Assembly (NCBI RefSeq): GCF_049243985.1
Contig: NC_135372.1
Location: 73,309,818 to 73,373,817, forward strand
Direction: 5' to 3'
DNA length: 64,000 nt
Source of the DNA: Paroedura picta
Taxonomy: Eukaryota; Chordata; Lepidosauria; Squamata; Gekkonidae
Positions 1 through 12,149 of this stretch are shown in pieces. The notes below the pieces were generated by a model, which was not told the origin of the DNA, made no database searches, and saw only the letters and a list, made by a program, of their open reading frames with translations. Each line of letters begins with the position of its first letter. Position 1 is the stretch's first letter. Position numbers and translations under genes: made by a program.

Positions 1-882
1 AAGGCTGGGCAGACACTCTCTTTCTTATACAGTTTACACTATCATGCATAATGGGGTAAGGATACTTTGTCTTTCCTTGCTTTTCTTCCAAGAAATACTT
101 ACCAGAAATCCTGTGAAGTGTACATTCTTGTGTGAATTATATATACCTACTTTTTTAAAATCATGAAGCAAAGCAGATTAGATCTATCAGTAAAAAACGG
201 AATTCTTTGAATTAATGTTGTTAGACTAATAAGAAAAGTGTTGATGTGACATTGCACCAGGCAAAAGGTGGGCTGCTCTGCTTTTAACATAATTCCTGTT
301 GTTTTCTAGCGCAGGGGTAGTCAACCTGTGGTCCTCCAGATGTTCATGGACTACAATTCCCACGAGCCCCTGCCAGCAAATGCTGTCAAGGGCTCATGGG
401 AATTGTAGTCCATGGACATCTGGAGGACCATAGGTTGACTACCCCTGTTCTAGCGTGTATTCTGTTTACTGCAGTGTTCTTATATATCTGTGTCTCAGGT
501 GTGGACTGATGTGTGGAGGTCTAAATCTGCAGATTAGGCGCATGCAGCCCAGGAGGAGAATGGTGTCTGGGAAGGGGGGAAGGAGGTAAACATACAAGGG
601 GTGAGGGGATAAAGGGTTGAGAGTAGAGAGAAGAGGGAACATTAATAGAGACAGGCTGGAAGGGAAAGGAAGCTAGGCGACTTCTTGTGGTCACCTAACA
701 GTTGAAGGCACGGTGCAGCTGTGCTGACTTATTCTGGGTATGAACTCCTGCCTTGCTGGTTTAGGTTTACTAGAAGATTATTTTTGGGGTGAGAATCCTA
801 GAAAGTAACAGACATAAGATGCTAGAAACTGGCCTGTGATCTTAAATACTTCTTCACATATTGATTTTTCCCCTCTCCATAG
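1..882 (+). other. SLC35D1: SLC35D1 intron (3' part)
   Basis: Non-coding sequence upstream of the first recognisable SLC35D1 exon. It ends in a pyrimidine-rich tract and an AG at 881-882. Apart from the hAT MITE at 312-447 I see no exon or named repeat. The earlier exons of the gene lie to the left of the window. Confidence 0.7.
312..447. mobile_element. Palindromic hAT-type MITE with 8-bp TSD
   Basis: A 136-bp near-perfect palindrome whose ends read CAGGGGTAGTCAA and its complement. It is flanked on both sides by the same 8 bp, TTCTAGCG (304-311 and 448-455). An 8-bp target duplication and CAGGGG ends are typical of the hAT superfamily. There is no coding capacity. Three related copies lie at 1173, 44150 and 63627. 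Confidence 0.9.
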
Positions 883-961
883 GTTTATTCTGATGTATTC
901 AACAGTACTTTGCACACAGTATAATTCTCCTCTTACAACTACGATAGTTGGTTGTATTAAG
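883..961 (+). CDS. SLC35D1: SLC35D1 exon, third from the end
   Basis: A 79-nt internal exon between an AG at 881-882 and a GT at 962. After one base that completes the previous codon it encodes 26 residues starting [14 protein letters not shown] and ending TTTIVGCIK. This matches the C-terminal third of SLC35D1, a ten-span ER transporter that carries UDP-glucuronic acid and UDP-N-acetylgalactosamine into the lumen for glycan and chondroitin synthesis. The TTTIVGCIK segment leads into the ninth membrane helix. The close paralogue SLC35D2 is less likely because the following exons match SLC35D1 and because MIER1 is the neighbour. Confidence 0.9.
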
Positions 962-1172
962 GTAAACCTTTCAAATCAGTACATTTAACAGATGGCTGTT
1001 TCTATTTAGTGAACAAAATTTGTATTTTTTAAATATTCTTAGCCACTTTATGACTCCTGTTTGTTTTTTCAGGGGAGGGTTAATGCATATATGTGGCAAC
1101 TTTCTCAGAGTCTGCATGCTATAGTGATTACTGTTGGACTAGGTTTGAATCGCTAGAAGCTTTTGTCTAGTC

Positions 1173-1258
1173 CAGGGGTAGTCAAACTGTGGCCCTCCAG
1201 ATGTCCATGGACTACAATTCCCAGGAGCCCCTGCCAGCGAACGCTTTGACTACCCCTG
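1173..1258. mobile_element. Internally deleted hAT-type MITE with 8-bp TSD
   Basis: An 86-bp copy of the same MITE family as 312-447. It has CAGGGGTAGTCAAA and complementary ends, but most of the right arm is missing. It is flanked by perfect 8-bp repeats GTCTAGTC (1165-1172 and 1259-1266). It lies in the SLC35D1 intron between exons 883-961 and 1502-1584. Confidence 0.9.
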
Positions 1259-1501
1259 GTCTAGTCACTCTCTGTCAGCCTGTTCCTACCTCATAGGGTT
1301 GTGAAGATAAAATGGAGCAAAAAGGAGAATGATAGTCTCAGCCACGTTGTATCTCCACTGGGGAAGCAAGCAGGAGTCTAAACATCTAAATACGTTCTAC
1401 AGATAGAACAAGAGCTAGCAACTGGATAATGCCATTCCTATCCCCAGTCCACCAGCTGTTTTGAATTCTTTGTGTTGAATGGGTTCCGTCTTTCTTTGCA
1501 G

Positions 1502-1584
1502 AATATATTAATAACGTACATTGGAATGTTCTTTGGAGGTGATTATATTTTCACATGGATGAACTTTATAGGTTTAAATATCAG
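1502..1584 (+). CDS. SLC35D1: SLC35D1 penultimate coding exon
   Basis: An 83-nt exon with acceptor AG at 1500-1501 and a strong donor GTAAGT from 1585. It encodes 27 residues, beginning [17 protein letters not shown] and continuing [10 protein letters not shown], plus two bases of a split Ser codon. The first part completes transmembrane helix 9 with its short lumenal turn; FIGLNI opens helix 10. The frame continues cleanly from the exon at 883-961 and into the exon at 4542-4650. Confidence 0.93.
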
Positions 1585-2639
1585 GTAAGTAGAATTAAAT
1601 TGTTTTTTCCTTCTAAAAGTATATATTTATAGTATATTTACTGTGGAGCCAGCGGCTAGTTATAGTAACATTGTAAAGTTTGAGTTATAGTTATGCTTCA
1701 TAATATATTTATGTAATTTATGTAATTTTTTAAAAAGGGCCACTGGAAAAAGGCAAGGCATAGTTAGATAGCTTTGTGTTGTAGCCTAGAACAGTTTTTT
1801 TCTGTTTCAAAGTGGGAGGAGTTGGAAGAAAATGTTAGATGGGACTCCTTCCAGGCTGGAGATCAAAAATCCTCCCATTTGATATTTAAGTGACACAATT
1901 GTGCAGTCTGAAAGGGTGCCATCTGCATAAGGATAAATTGGGTTTCCCATAGTCAAACCATCTATAGAATTTGACTGGTTAACTGACTTGTGCTCCAATT
2001 TGAGTTTGATGCTTCCTCAGGGACTTCTACTCTCCCTGCTAGCTCAGTTCAGGCATAAACACAAAACAATAATTTAATGTAACTAACTGTAATTAACTGA
2101 ATACGGTCCACTATGCCACTGTGGTTAGCTATCCTGTGTCAAACCAGAACCTGAGTCTGGTTCATCAATTATAATTGCTCTTACCTAAGTCTGTTTAATA
2201 ATATGTACGTGATATCCTGGCTTAATCCTGAGTTCATTCCTGCCCAACATTCTGTGCCCACTTTGGCTATAGAGATGCTGGGGAAGAATGGCTTTTACCG
2301 CCTCTCACAATAAGTTATCTCTGTCGTTATCTCTTCTTTCTCAAAAGTGCAGGAACCCTGGCATGCTCCATTCTTATATGCAGCAGTTAAAAGAAGCTTC
2401 TCTTGCTTCATCACCTAAGGCCAGGGGCAGCAGGACCAGTCTGGGATGTCCAGAGCTGTCTTGCTGCTGCTGGAGGACAAGGTGGACTTTCCTTCTCCAG
2501 CAGCCAGCACATGTGCTACCATTGCACACCTGAGCTCCAGAGATGGTGCTTCTGCAGTCCACCTGTCCCGGCAGAATTGACTAGGTAGACAGTGATTGGA
2601 GCACTGGGGTACCTTGAGTCACATTTGCTTGTCAATTGT

Positions 2640-3840
2640 GGCACTGCTGGTATGCCACCAATATGCAGATGACGCCCAGCTCTACTTCCTAATGGACGGC
2701 CGGCCGGACTCCACCCCGGATACATTTGCCAGCTGTTTGGAAGCGGTAGCTCGCCTGAAGCTCAACCCCTCCAAGACGGAGGTCCTGTGGCTGGGCAGAA
2801 GAGGGCAGGACCAGGAAGCGTGCCTCCCATGCCTGAATGGGGTGCAATTAACACCTGCACCAGTTGCCAGGAATTTGGGGGTGACATTTGATGCCTCCCT
2901 CTCTATGGAGGCTCAGGTCACCAATGTAGCTCGGACAGCATTTTTCTATCTTTGCCAAGCCCGGCTACTAGCGCCCTACCTGTCCTCAGAACACCTGGCC
3001 ACAGTGATCCATGCAACGGTCACTTCCAGATTAGACTTCTGTAACTCGCTCTACGCGGGCCTTCCCTTGTCTTTGACTCGGAAGTTACAGCTGGTCCAAA
3101 ATGCGGCTGCCAGGGTCCTCACTAGAACACCTTTGAGGGCCCACATTCAGATGCTTCGTCATCTGCACTGGTTACCAGTCTGTTTCCGAATCAGATTCAA
3201 GGTATTGGTATTGACCTTTAAGGCTATACGCGGCCTGGGTCCCGTCTACCTGCGGGACCGCTTGGTTGCTTATGCCCCCCGCAGGGCACTCCGCTCTGCG
3301 GGTATGAATTTACTGGTTGTCCCGGGCCCACGGGATGATCGCCTGGCCTCAACCCGGGCCAGGGCCTTTTCAGTCCTGGCCCCAACCTGGTGGAATGAGC
3401 TCCCAGAAGAGCTAAGGGCCCTGCGGGATCTACCAGCTTTCCGCAGGGCCTGTAAGACGGAGCTCTTCCGCCAGGCATATGGTTGAGGCCAGGGCAGCTC
3501 TCCCACTAATCCATCAGAGGATCCCCTCCAATATTGAGATCTCTAACATCGAGATCATTGTTAGATCTATTGTACTGGTGCCACCCTCTTCTGAATATTA
3601 TTCTCCCCACCAGGCTAAACTTGGGGGGGAAGTCAGGTAACTAAGATCAGAATTGTGACCACCGCCGCTTATATGTTATATGTAACTTGTTGATGTTAAT
3701 TGGGGTTTTTATGGGGATTTTATTGTGTTTTAACTATTTATGTTGTAAACTGCCCTGAACCTATTTGGAGAAGAGCGGTCTAAAAATTAAATAATAATAA
3801 TAATAAATAATAATAAATAATAATAAATAATAATAAATAA
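2640..3840 (+). mobile_element. 5'-truncated L2-type LINE with intact reverse transcriptase C-terminal part
   Basis: A non-LTR retrotransposon inserted sense in the SLC35D1 intron. About 280 codons stay open up to the stop at 3484-3486. The reverse transcriptase catalytic box appears as HQYADDAQLYF near 2656-2690. It is followed by thumb and C-terminal motifs usual in L2 and CR1-like LINEs: LDFCNSLYAGLP, LQLVQNAAARVL and LHWLP. The 3' UTR ends in a short hairpin-like tail and a TAATAATAAA microsatellite (about 3786-3840), as in L2 3' ends. The endonuclease and the first half of the reverse transcriptase are missing. Assignment to L2 rather than another CR1-group clade is by motif memory. The open frame suggests a fairly young copy. 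Confidence 0.85.
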
Positions 3841-4485
3841 TTAGGTTACCAGTTGCAGAGTGAATCTTTTGGACTCTTGGAAACTGGTTGGGATAGTTAG
3901 GGGAGTTAGAATGTCTTCTGATTATGAGGAAAAGAATGTCAGAGCCATTCTTTCATGGGAAAGGAGGTGGAGATTTATAACCCAGCAGGAATTACTAGAA
4001 AGCAAACTAAGGGAAAACTTAAATGTTAGCAGTCAGGCACTGCAATATAGGCCGGGTTGGCAGTGGCAACTTTTTTGTGTGTGGAGAAAGAGGTTTAATT
4101 GACCATCTGTGAGCTGAATCCTGGTTTAACAAACCAACTGAAGTTAAGCCTGTTTATGTCTGACCTAAGCTACTATTGGGGGTCCTGTCTGGGAATTATT
4201 TACGTACTTTTATAATTAAAACTTGGCCCATATTCACCTATGAAGGTTCCATCAACAGTGTTGCTCTTTTCCTGTACATTTGCCTAATTGATAAGCTTAT
4301 TTAATACTGTTTATTTTCTAAATTTAATTGAAACTGGTTATAAGTGCAAGGCAAAAACAATGCATAATGTGAAAAAAAAATCCTGCAAAGGCAAGGGTCA
4401 CAGGTGAGCATATTTTATGATAGCAACCCTTTTTCTCTTTTCTTGTAACAAAATGCTGTGTCGATATAAAACAATTATGAAGTGA

Positions 4486-4650
<165 letters not shown>

Positions 4651-5118
4651 CAAAGGAGTTACTTAATGAAAGTAACTCTTGCTCTTCAGCAGTAATTGCT
4701 GACAAAACATTAGACTATAGTGTCTGTGAATGGAATAGTATGGGTACTTTGCATTTGCACAATCTGAAGATTGCTGCCTTAAAATAATTAGATATTTATT
4801 AATTGATGCATATGAAATACACAGGTTTCTGGTTAACTTTAAATCTGTAAAGAACAGCATTTTTGTAAAAATGTTTCTCACATCAGTTGTGAAAACCATG
4901 TTTAGTGATACAGTATTAATAATCTTGAGTGTACTGAGGCCACTGATAGAAAAAAAAAAGAACCTTGCACATGGAGAGAATTTGTCCTAAATATTTCAGA
5001 ACTAGCAAGGTAGCAGGCTTTCTTTTTCACCTCCTTGAAGGATGGAGCCTAACTGCATTTCCTTACAAGTCACTTGTTGAGTGGAATGCAATTTATGATG
5101 TTAACCTAAATCTGTTAT

Positions 5119-5124
5119 AATAAA
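5119..5124 (+). promoter_or_regulatory. Candidate proximal poly(A) signal of SLC35D1
   Basis: Canonical AATAAA about 470 bases after the stop codon. It would give a short 3' UTR form. Confidence 0.45.
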
Positions 5125-8100
5125 GGTTAACATGAGGCTTACCTATTTCCACCTGAAATCAAAAGTCCCTTCACACACTGTTAAAAATTTGAGCAGTGTG
5201 ATCTTCAGTGGTTATTTAAGTGTGCCTTTAAGATTTCAGAGAGGCTGCCCTGTGGAAAATCTAAACCAGGAGCCTCATGAGTTTAGTCCATTGTTCAGAA
5301 CAGGGCCCTGAGGAGCATTCTCATGGGGGAATGAGAACTGTAGTCCTAAGGCCATCCAATGTTTGCCCTGCTACTAGGCTTATAAATTATACATTTTCTC
5401 TGTGTCAGAAAGATGTTTGGCTCCAGAGGTTCTTTTTTCTGCCTAAACAGATAAACTAGCTGCCTTCCTAGAACAGTGTTTATTACATGCACCTTTCTTG
5501 ATATTTCATTTTCGAAAAACCCCATTATTGAAACGCACTCAGCTGTCTTTTACTTATAAAATTTGATTTTTAAACTAAAAAAAAATTCCTTCTGCCAAAT
5601 TACTGGAAACTTAACAGTTTCCTGCCCTTCATAGCCACTCTCTTAAAAACAAAGATGGCTGGAGCAAGTGTTCCTTTGAAACACTCCACTTCCTTGTGCC
5701 ATACCTCTGAGAAAAGTAGTGAGATACTAGTTGTTGTTAAGATGGGATGAAGGTCCTACTCCTCCTGACCCATATTCCAGACCCAGTCTATCTTCATTTG
5801 AATATCAGCTGATAATGTTGACCTGAGACAATAGGTTTCCCACCAGTAGAAAAGGATTTGGAAAAGAATTCTCATCAAGAAGAGGCATAGAGCAAATGGT
5901 GTCATATGGGGAAATATTGTTCTAGAACAGTGAGATCCACCATTGTAGGATCATTATCTGGAATATGGCTGAGGAGTCTGAGAGGCCTTCAATAGTATTA
6001 TGGAACAAGAAGAATGTTTCTCTTTGTGTGTTCACACATACTTCTATAGGATTTAGATCCTGGAAATGGGGATAGGGTAAGGCATCATGGTTACCATGAC
6101 TTTGGTAGACTCTCTTGGATATAAACAAGCTGTAACTGGCTGTAAACAAGCAGAAGCAACACTGCTCTGGAAAATGTAAGGAGTTAACCTCTTCACTGAT
6201 TTCTTCCTTCACCAAGAGAAGTACGAGAGCCATGTTGTGCTACATCTCGGATTTCCTGCGCATATGGTTGTTACATGTTAAAATTTTGGCCACACCTTTC
6301 CAGAAAATGGTGAGTGGCAGGGGAAAGAACCCTCGTTACATCATATTTGTATTACAAACAGTTGGTAGTCTTGGCAGTGTCTGCCACTTGAGAGAGCTTC
6401 CTTCAGTCTGTAGCAGTGCAAGAAAGACCTCTCAGAGCATAAACAGCTGCTTTTGTTCACTGTAGAATGTCATAGGCCAGATGGACTGGTGCACTAACTC
6501 AGTAGAAATTAAAAGGATGAGAACACAAGAGCATATAGAAAAAACTTGCCCCTGTCCAAGGGGTATTTAATAACCTTCAGTGTACATTGGATCTTCCCAA
6601 TACACTGTAAACTTACCAATGTTGTTTACCATATTGTTTTTCAGACAGTGTTCTTTCTGAATCTATCTGTAGTAAAGTTTGCACTATGAAATCTGGATTT
6701 GTCCAGCTGGAAAATCTAATTTAGTAGGTGCATTAATGTGTTTTTTTATTCTCAAACATTAGTTTTGTAATGTGGCTTGATACTCCAAGCATATTTAATC
6801 TTTCCAAGCAAATTTATCTTGAATTTTATGATAGCGTTTAAAAGTATTTCTCTCTAGAAATAGTAGTCATCTATTCAAGATGACAAGTACATATCCCCAG
6901 AGACAGATCCTTTTTATCCTAAGATAAAACTTACAGATCAGAATTTTTAAATTAGGCTGTTGTATCTTTAGGTTGTATTTTTAACAATGAGTTCTAAAAC
7001 CTCTGCTCTCTGAGAAGCTGACTTGGCAGTCTGCTCCTGGCACAAGTCAAATCATAACAATCTGGATGCAAGGCTATAGTCCTAAATAGAGGGCATACAA
7101 CATTTGCATTGAAAGTAATGGGCAGAAAGACAACACGTATTCTGTAAATAATGAGGCTTGCATTCACCTATATGTATTTAGGACTACAGTGTTACATGAC
7201 TAGCTACATATGCAAGCACCTCTTGCAAGCCAGTGCTTGGCTATCCTATTTCACCACTGCCATTAATTTCAGGAGTTTTATAACTTCCTTGTGAGTATAT
7301 GTAGTTAAGTTTTTGTGGCTTGTTTTCTTGTCCATAACCAATGCAGGTATTACAGGCCACCCTGATTTTAGTAGTGCTTCCACTATTACTATTACTATTT
7401 CAGTCACTTGAAATCTGATTGAGGAAGCTGCAGGAATACTGACAGCAAGGAATCTGATTTTCTTATATAAAATGTGTTTCATCCTGTTTTTAAAATTACT
7501 TTTCTTTTTTGCCATTCTACTCATGGTAGGTGTGAACTGTTTTAGTAACAGACATGTAGTGCCTGTTAAAATCACGACACAAGCTGCCAGTTGTGCAATT
7601 GTGTACTATAGTACTACTTATCTTTAAATCGCTAGTGTACCTCTCCTACCCTGTACTGCTAACAGTCCTGCCAAAACCAGAAGTTCACAAGGAATTGTTT
7701 ATGCAAATGACATTTGTGTAGATACGTTTGCATGGTCTATAAACAAATATGGGGGTCTTTCTAAACTGAAGTGCTGTTACCTTAACTACAAATTGTTTTG
7801 GTAAATCTGCTGTACTGAGGCAGTTGCTCTCAGGGTAACTTTTTAGAATGTTTTTTTAAAAATCTGCTGGATAGATATACTGTCATGTAAAATAATTCTG
7901 CATTATGTAAATATATACACTGGGAAGGTAAACAAATTACTACTTTATTTTCTATGATGATATGAATTGCCCTTTAAATATTTTCCTATATAGAATTTAT
8001 TTACAAAAACAAGCATTCTAGTAGAAAAGGTCAGGTTTTTCTTTAAAAAGTTATGTTCTGTAGGCTTTATATATAAATTGTAAGTCAGGTGACACCAAAA

Positions 8101-8132
8101 GGAATTTATGTTCATATTTTTGTATTTGCTTC

Positions 8133-8138
8133 AATAAA
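8133..8138 (+). promoter_or_regulatory. Candidate distal poly(A) signal of SLC35D1
   Basis: Canonical AATAAA at the right edge of the repeat-poor block, followed by GT- and T-rich sequence. It would give a 3' UTR of about 3.5 kb. Confidence 0.4.
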
Positions 8139-9139
8139 TTTTCAAAGTATTTCTCTGTCTCTTAAAAACCAACAACAAACCAAAACAGTTTTGTATAGTG
8201 TGAGGAGGATCACAGAATATTTCAGCCAATGGAAGGTAGAATTTTTTTTGCCAGTTCTTTCTTTCTTCTGGTTCCCTCATGCTGGATTTTTTTTTGGGGG
8301 GGGAAGGGGGGAGTGCCCTAAGGAAGCAACATTCCAGGTACCATTTGGGGCTGCAGCAGTAATGGGGAGATGAGGAAGTCAGATTCCACTGACCAAAATG
8401 AGTGATTTTCATTAATCAGCCAAGGAGGCAAGTCTTTGTTTCAAAATTCTATTCCCAGTGGCAGTGGCCACCCTACTCGGTTCAGGTGCTCCCCAAGCCA
8501 TAATCACCTCTAGAACTCAACAAGAAAACCAAATAGGCAAACATGCCAGGTAAGTACTGTCTAGCTTTGAATCAGAGACAGTAAATGAGAAAAGACAACC
8601 ACTAGCAATTTAATGGAAACACACTGATATCTATATTGGGGAGAGAGGGATACTGTCTGCCCATGGAAAGAGATTTTCCTTAGCCTAAGATGCAGGAATG
8701 CTCTCCATTGTCAGATTATAGCATTCATCTGCTCAAAAACAAAAATGTCTTGGACCATAAGTTTGGCAACTAATCAAGAGATGTTTGGCTATTCAGGGGC
8801 CACTATTCCTTCCAAGGGTTTTTCTTCCTCCTCTCCAAAATCTGTTAGGAAGAATCAAGGTTTGCTATTTGACGACTGTGTGTCTATTAGGAGAGCTATT
8901 GCTTAAGGTTCATTGTGGCATTGATTTATGCTGTGAGAAGGCCTGCAGCCTGTCCCAATGCAGAAGCTGGGCCTCAAGGCTGCCTTTGGATTTTCAGGCC
9001 CAAAAAGGAAATGGGTGTGTGGAGAAAGGAGGAAAGTGAAAATTTATGCCACTGGTGCCCTCTAGAGGATCCAGAGTTTATGTCCACTGGTGACACTTGA
9101 AGCAATGGCAGTAGAGGGCGAGTTGTGGAGGCCTTAACC

Positions 9140-9387
9140 CAGCCTTTTTCTACCTTTTGAATCTGGAGTAACCCCCGAAAATATTTGCAGACTTTGAGGT
9201 AACCAGGGACATTTGCAATTGTTGGAGGGGGCAGATTGAACTGCCTAAATAAGGTGAAAACTACTCTGGTTCCATTAAAAATATATTTTAATTAAATAAA
9301 AATTAAATCCCTCCCCTCAACCAGTGTAATCCCTCCAGGGATCTGGAGTAACCCTGAGATTATGCATGACCCGGTTGGGAAACACTG
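9140..9387. mobile_element. Old hAT (Charlie-like) non-autonomous element
   Basis: The left end reads like CAGCCTTTTTCTACC and the right end, inverted, like CAGTGTTTCCCAACC, which is a Charlie-type terminal repeat. The interior has no coding potential. The target duplication is no longer recognisable, so the copy is old. Confidence 0.55.
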
Positions 9388-10149
9388 CAGCTCTTAGGCT
9401 CTCTTGTATGCACATCTGAGAGTCATATTTGGCTGGCCTGTGGAAGAAACTCTTGGAGATATGCTGTTATTAAATTGACAAATCTATTTCATTTTCAATT
9501 CCTTCAAACAGGTTGGTGGAATTATGGATAAAATAAAAACAAAACAAATGCTAACATTATTGAAAAAGTATGCAAGAGCTCCAGCAACAGCTTCCATCCT
9601 GTCCACATTTGAAAAGTTGCAAAATAATTACTAGAACATTGTCAGAGTTCACAAGAGACCTCAGAATATTATACCTAGTGTCAATAAACAAGGGACAGTG
9701 GTGAGATGGTTTCTATTGCTCCAGATACACTTGAACAAATTCTTTCTATTCAGGTAAAATTTTAAGCCTTCCTGTGTAATCAGAAATTGAGAGGAAATTA
9801 CATCTTGCCAAAAGAATTATATGTCTGTGTTTGGGAGTTATTGTTTTTATTAACAAAACAATTGGCAACTATAAAGAAAGTTGTAAGGATATATCTATAA
9901 TACAAAGGAGAACATTTTCTGAATTGGTTGGCCAGTCAAATTCCTAATTAACTACTGAACTGGAGACAAAATTGGGAATTCTCAAGATGGTTCAGAAGCC
10001 GGTTTGTATCCTCTCAAGATCTTCAGCTATTACATGTTGCCATAATGGTGTCCCATACAGGCTCACAGGTAAGTTTGGAACTGTATAACTTGATCTATAC
10101 TGAAATAGACTGTCCATCTTTCGTAAAATATTTTTTTGAAAGATATGAA

Positions 10150-10370
10150 CAGAAGCTGAAAGCTACTTATGAAGTTTTGGATTGATGCCCAAATATCTGT
10201 AAGAATGAACTTGTTCAAATTCCATTCCTTGCAACCTCTAAGGTTGCCCTGTCCCCCTAGGGTCCATAAGCAGTATTTTACATTTACCTTGACTTATGCC
10301 AAGTTGCTCCATTTCACAATAACTAATAATAAATTCATTTGGTTTATTTAAATCTGGCTAATCAATGATA
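10150..10370 (-). mobile_element. Degenerate LINE reverse-transcriptase-like remnant
   Basis: Read on the - strand this stretch yields a broken peptide with HSYRYLGINPKL, resembling the YLG motif just after the catalytic core of non-LTR reverse transcriptases. Stops interrupt the rest. The family cannot be named. Confidence 0.3.
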
Positions 10371-12149
10371 GTAATAAGCTATCATCAGAATAAAGTATGA
10401 TGTTAATTTGATGACCCCCTAATGAGCCATTACATTCACTTCAACAAGAAAGGACTGTAGAGTGCAAATAAAAAAAATGTTGCAGCCAAAATGCAATCCT
10501 GCCACACTTCTTGTACCACAGGTATACTATCTGTTAAAAGATCTTTCTTTGACCACATGACCTGTAGTGTTGTGCTAGTACACAGTAACTGAATTAAATA
10601 CAATAAACATTTTGAAATTGCATACTTTTGTAGCTTGGCCCACAACTTTTTTTCTACTAACAGTATTAAATGGCATTAAGTTTAAAAAGGCAACATATAG
10701 GTTGTCTTTAGTTTGTCTTTAAATATTTCTTAGTCAAAAGTGACAAGATGAAACTTTTATACATTGATTATAGAATAACCGAATTGTTCAGCTCCAAAAA
10801 TATTGCAATCAATTTGAGTTCCAAATACACAGCATACAATTTGCCCAGCATAAAAAGCAAACTAATAGGCCTATAATTTGTGGGATCTAAGCAAGTACCC
10901 TTATTTTTTGAAGGTTACCAAACTTGATGACTGCTGAGTTGCAATATAGGAAACATTTTCAGGGGTTTTCCATTGACATTGATACTGTCATCAATTAATA
11001 TTTTAAACTGTTTTTGTCAATTTCTATTGATTGGAGCTGGCCTTGCTTGGGAGGGCGGTATAAAAGTCACATAAATAAAACTAGCCAGAAGCAAAGCCTA
11101 CCATCTGGTGCTATTGTTCATTCCTTTGCTGTGGAGTGTTTCTGGCTAAAATGAATCCATGCCATGCTCATGTCTGGCCCTGGTGTCCTGCATCACTCTA
11201 CTCCAGTACATGACTATTACTGTGCACCCAAGCCTTGTGTTTATGGGAAACAGCACACGTGCTTCTGGGTCTCTGCCACTGCACAAGCTTTTGTAGGTTC
11301 ACTGGCCCAACTCCACAGGCAGAGTGTCCCTGCTTCCTTATTTGGGGAGGAACAGGGTGCCTCCCTCTGTGAAAGTCAGACCATCCACAGCTCTCTTAAT
11401 GCCTGTTTTCCGTCTGTTGCCTCAGCTATACCACTCCTTAAGAGGAAGAGCATGAGGAGAAGAGGCGCCTGTGGGAGCTCAGATCCCACAAAAAAACTGT
11501 ACTCCTTGACCAGGTAGGAAGTAAACTGGCAGTAGAATGACTCTCAGCACTGGGAACTGGAAGTTTGAAATGAAGACCTGCCTCCTTACCTGATTAGTGG
11601 GAATCACCCATGCTAAGATGCCTTCCACCTCAGAGAGAGGCTTGGATCCCACTATCAGTTTGTATTTTAATGCAACTAAAATGCTCAGAGCTACCTACCC
11701 TTTATTTTTGCTTCATGAGTTTGAAGTGTGTGATTAGGCTTATGTTGGTAACTACATGCACAGGGATAAGCACAACATCTATTTGTACTAGCAAAGTCAC
11801 TACTCCTGTCTAGTTATGGATGCTATATTATTTGCTACACAGCCCATCTCCAACTGGGGCTCATTGATTCCAGAATGGAGTGTGCCCAACTTCAACATAT
11901 TTAAGACAATTCTATTGAAACATTGGCTAAGAGTTTAAGCCATTAATATGGTTAGAATCATACCTCCCTTCTGAGCTGTGCCATTGCTTCTGAATACTAA
12001 TGAAAACCTGCAACTCAAGGATATGCCATATAGGTGGTATAGCTGTCCAGTATAAACTGGCCCCCTTTTCTTAAACTCCCCTTTGGTGATAAATACTTTT
12101 TGGAAGTGGCGCTCATAACTATTGCACTGTATTCTAACATATTCACAAT

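Larger units (their letters stand above)
4651..8155 (+). other. SLC35D1: Probable SLC35D1 3' UTR
   Basis: AT-rich, almost repeat-free sequence directly after the SLC35D1 stop. There are AATAAA signals at 5119-5124 and 8133-8138, so a short and a long polyadenylated form are both plausible. The absence of recognisable transposons over 3.5 kb, in a region otherwise dense with them, fits a selected UTR. The long end is inferred, not shown. Confidence 0.55.
8156..12149. other. Intergenic spacer between convergent SLC35D1 and MIER1
   Basis: No gene is recognised here. The spacer contains a hAT-like fragment (9140-9387), a degenerate LINE-like segment on the - strand (about 10150-10370) and a LINE 3'-end remnant near 11035-11080 that reads like the common GGGCGGTATAAA tail. 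Short open frames such as 11164-11517 have no protein-like features and are taken as chance. Confidence 0.6.

Noticed and set aside
2596-3486. A 296-codon frame that could be called a host gene
   Set aside because: It contains reverse transcriptase motifs (YADD, LQLVQNAAARVL) and is followed by a LINE-type microsatellite tail, so it is a retrotransposon.
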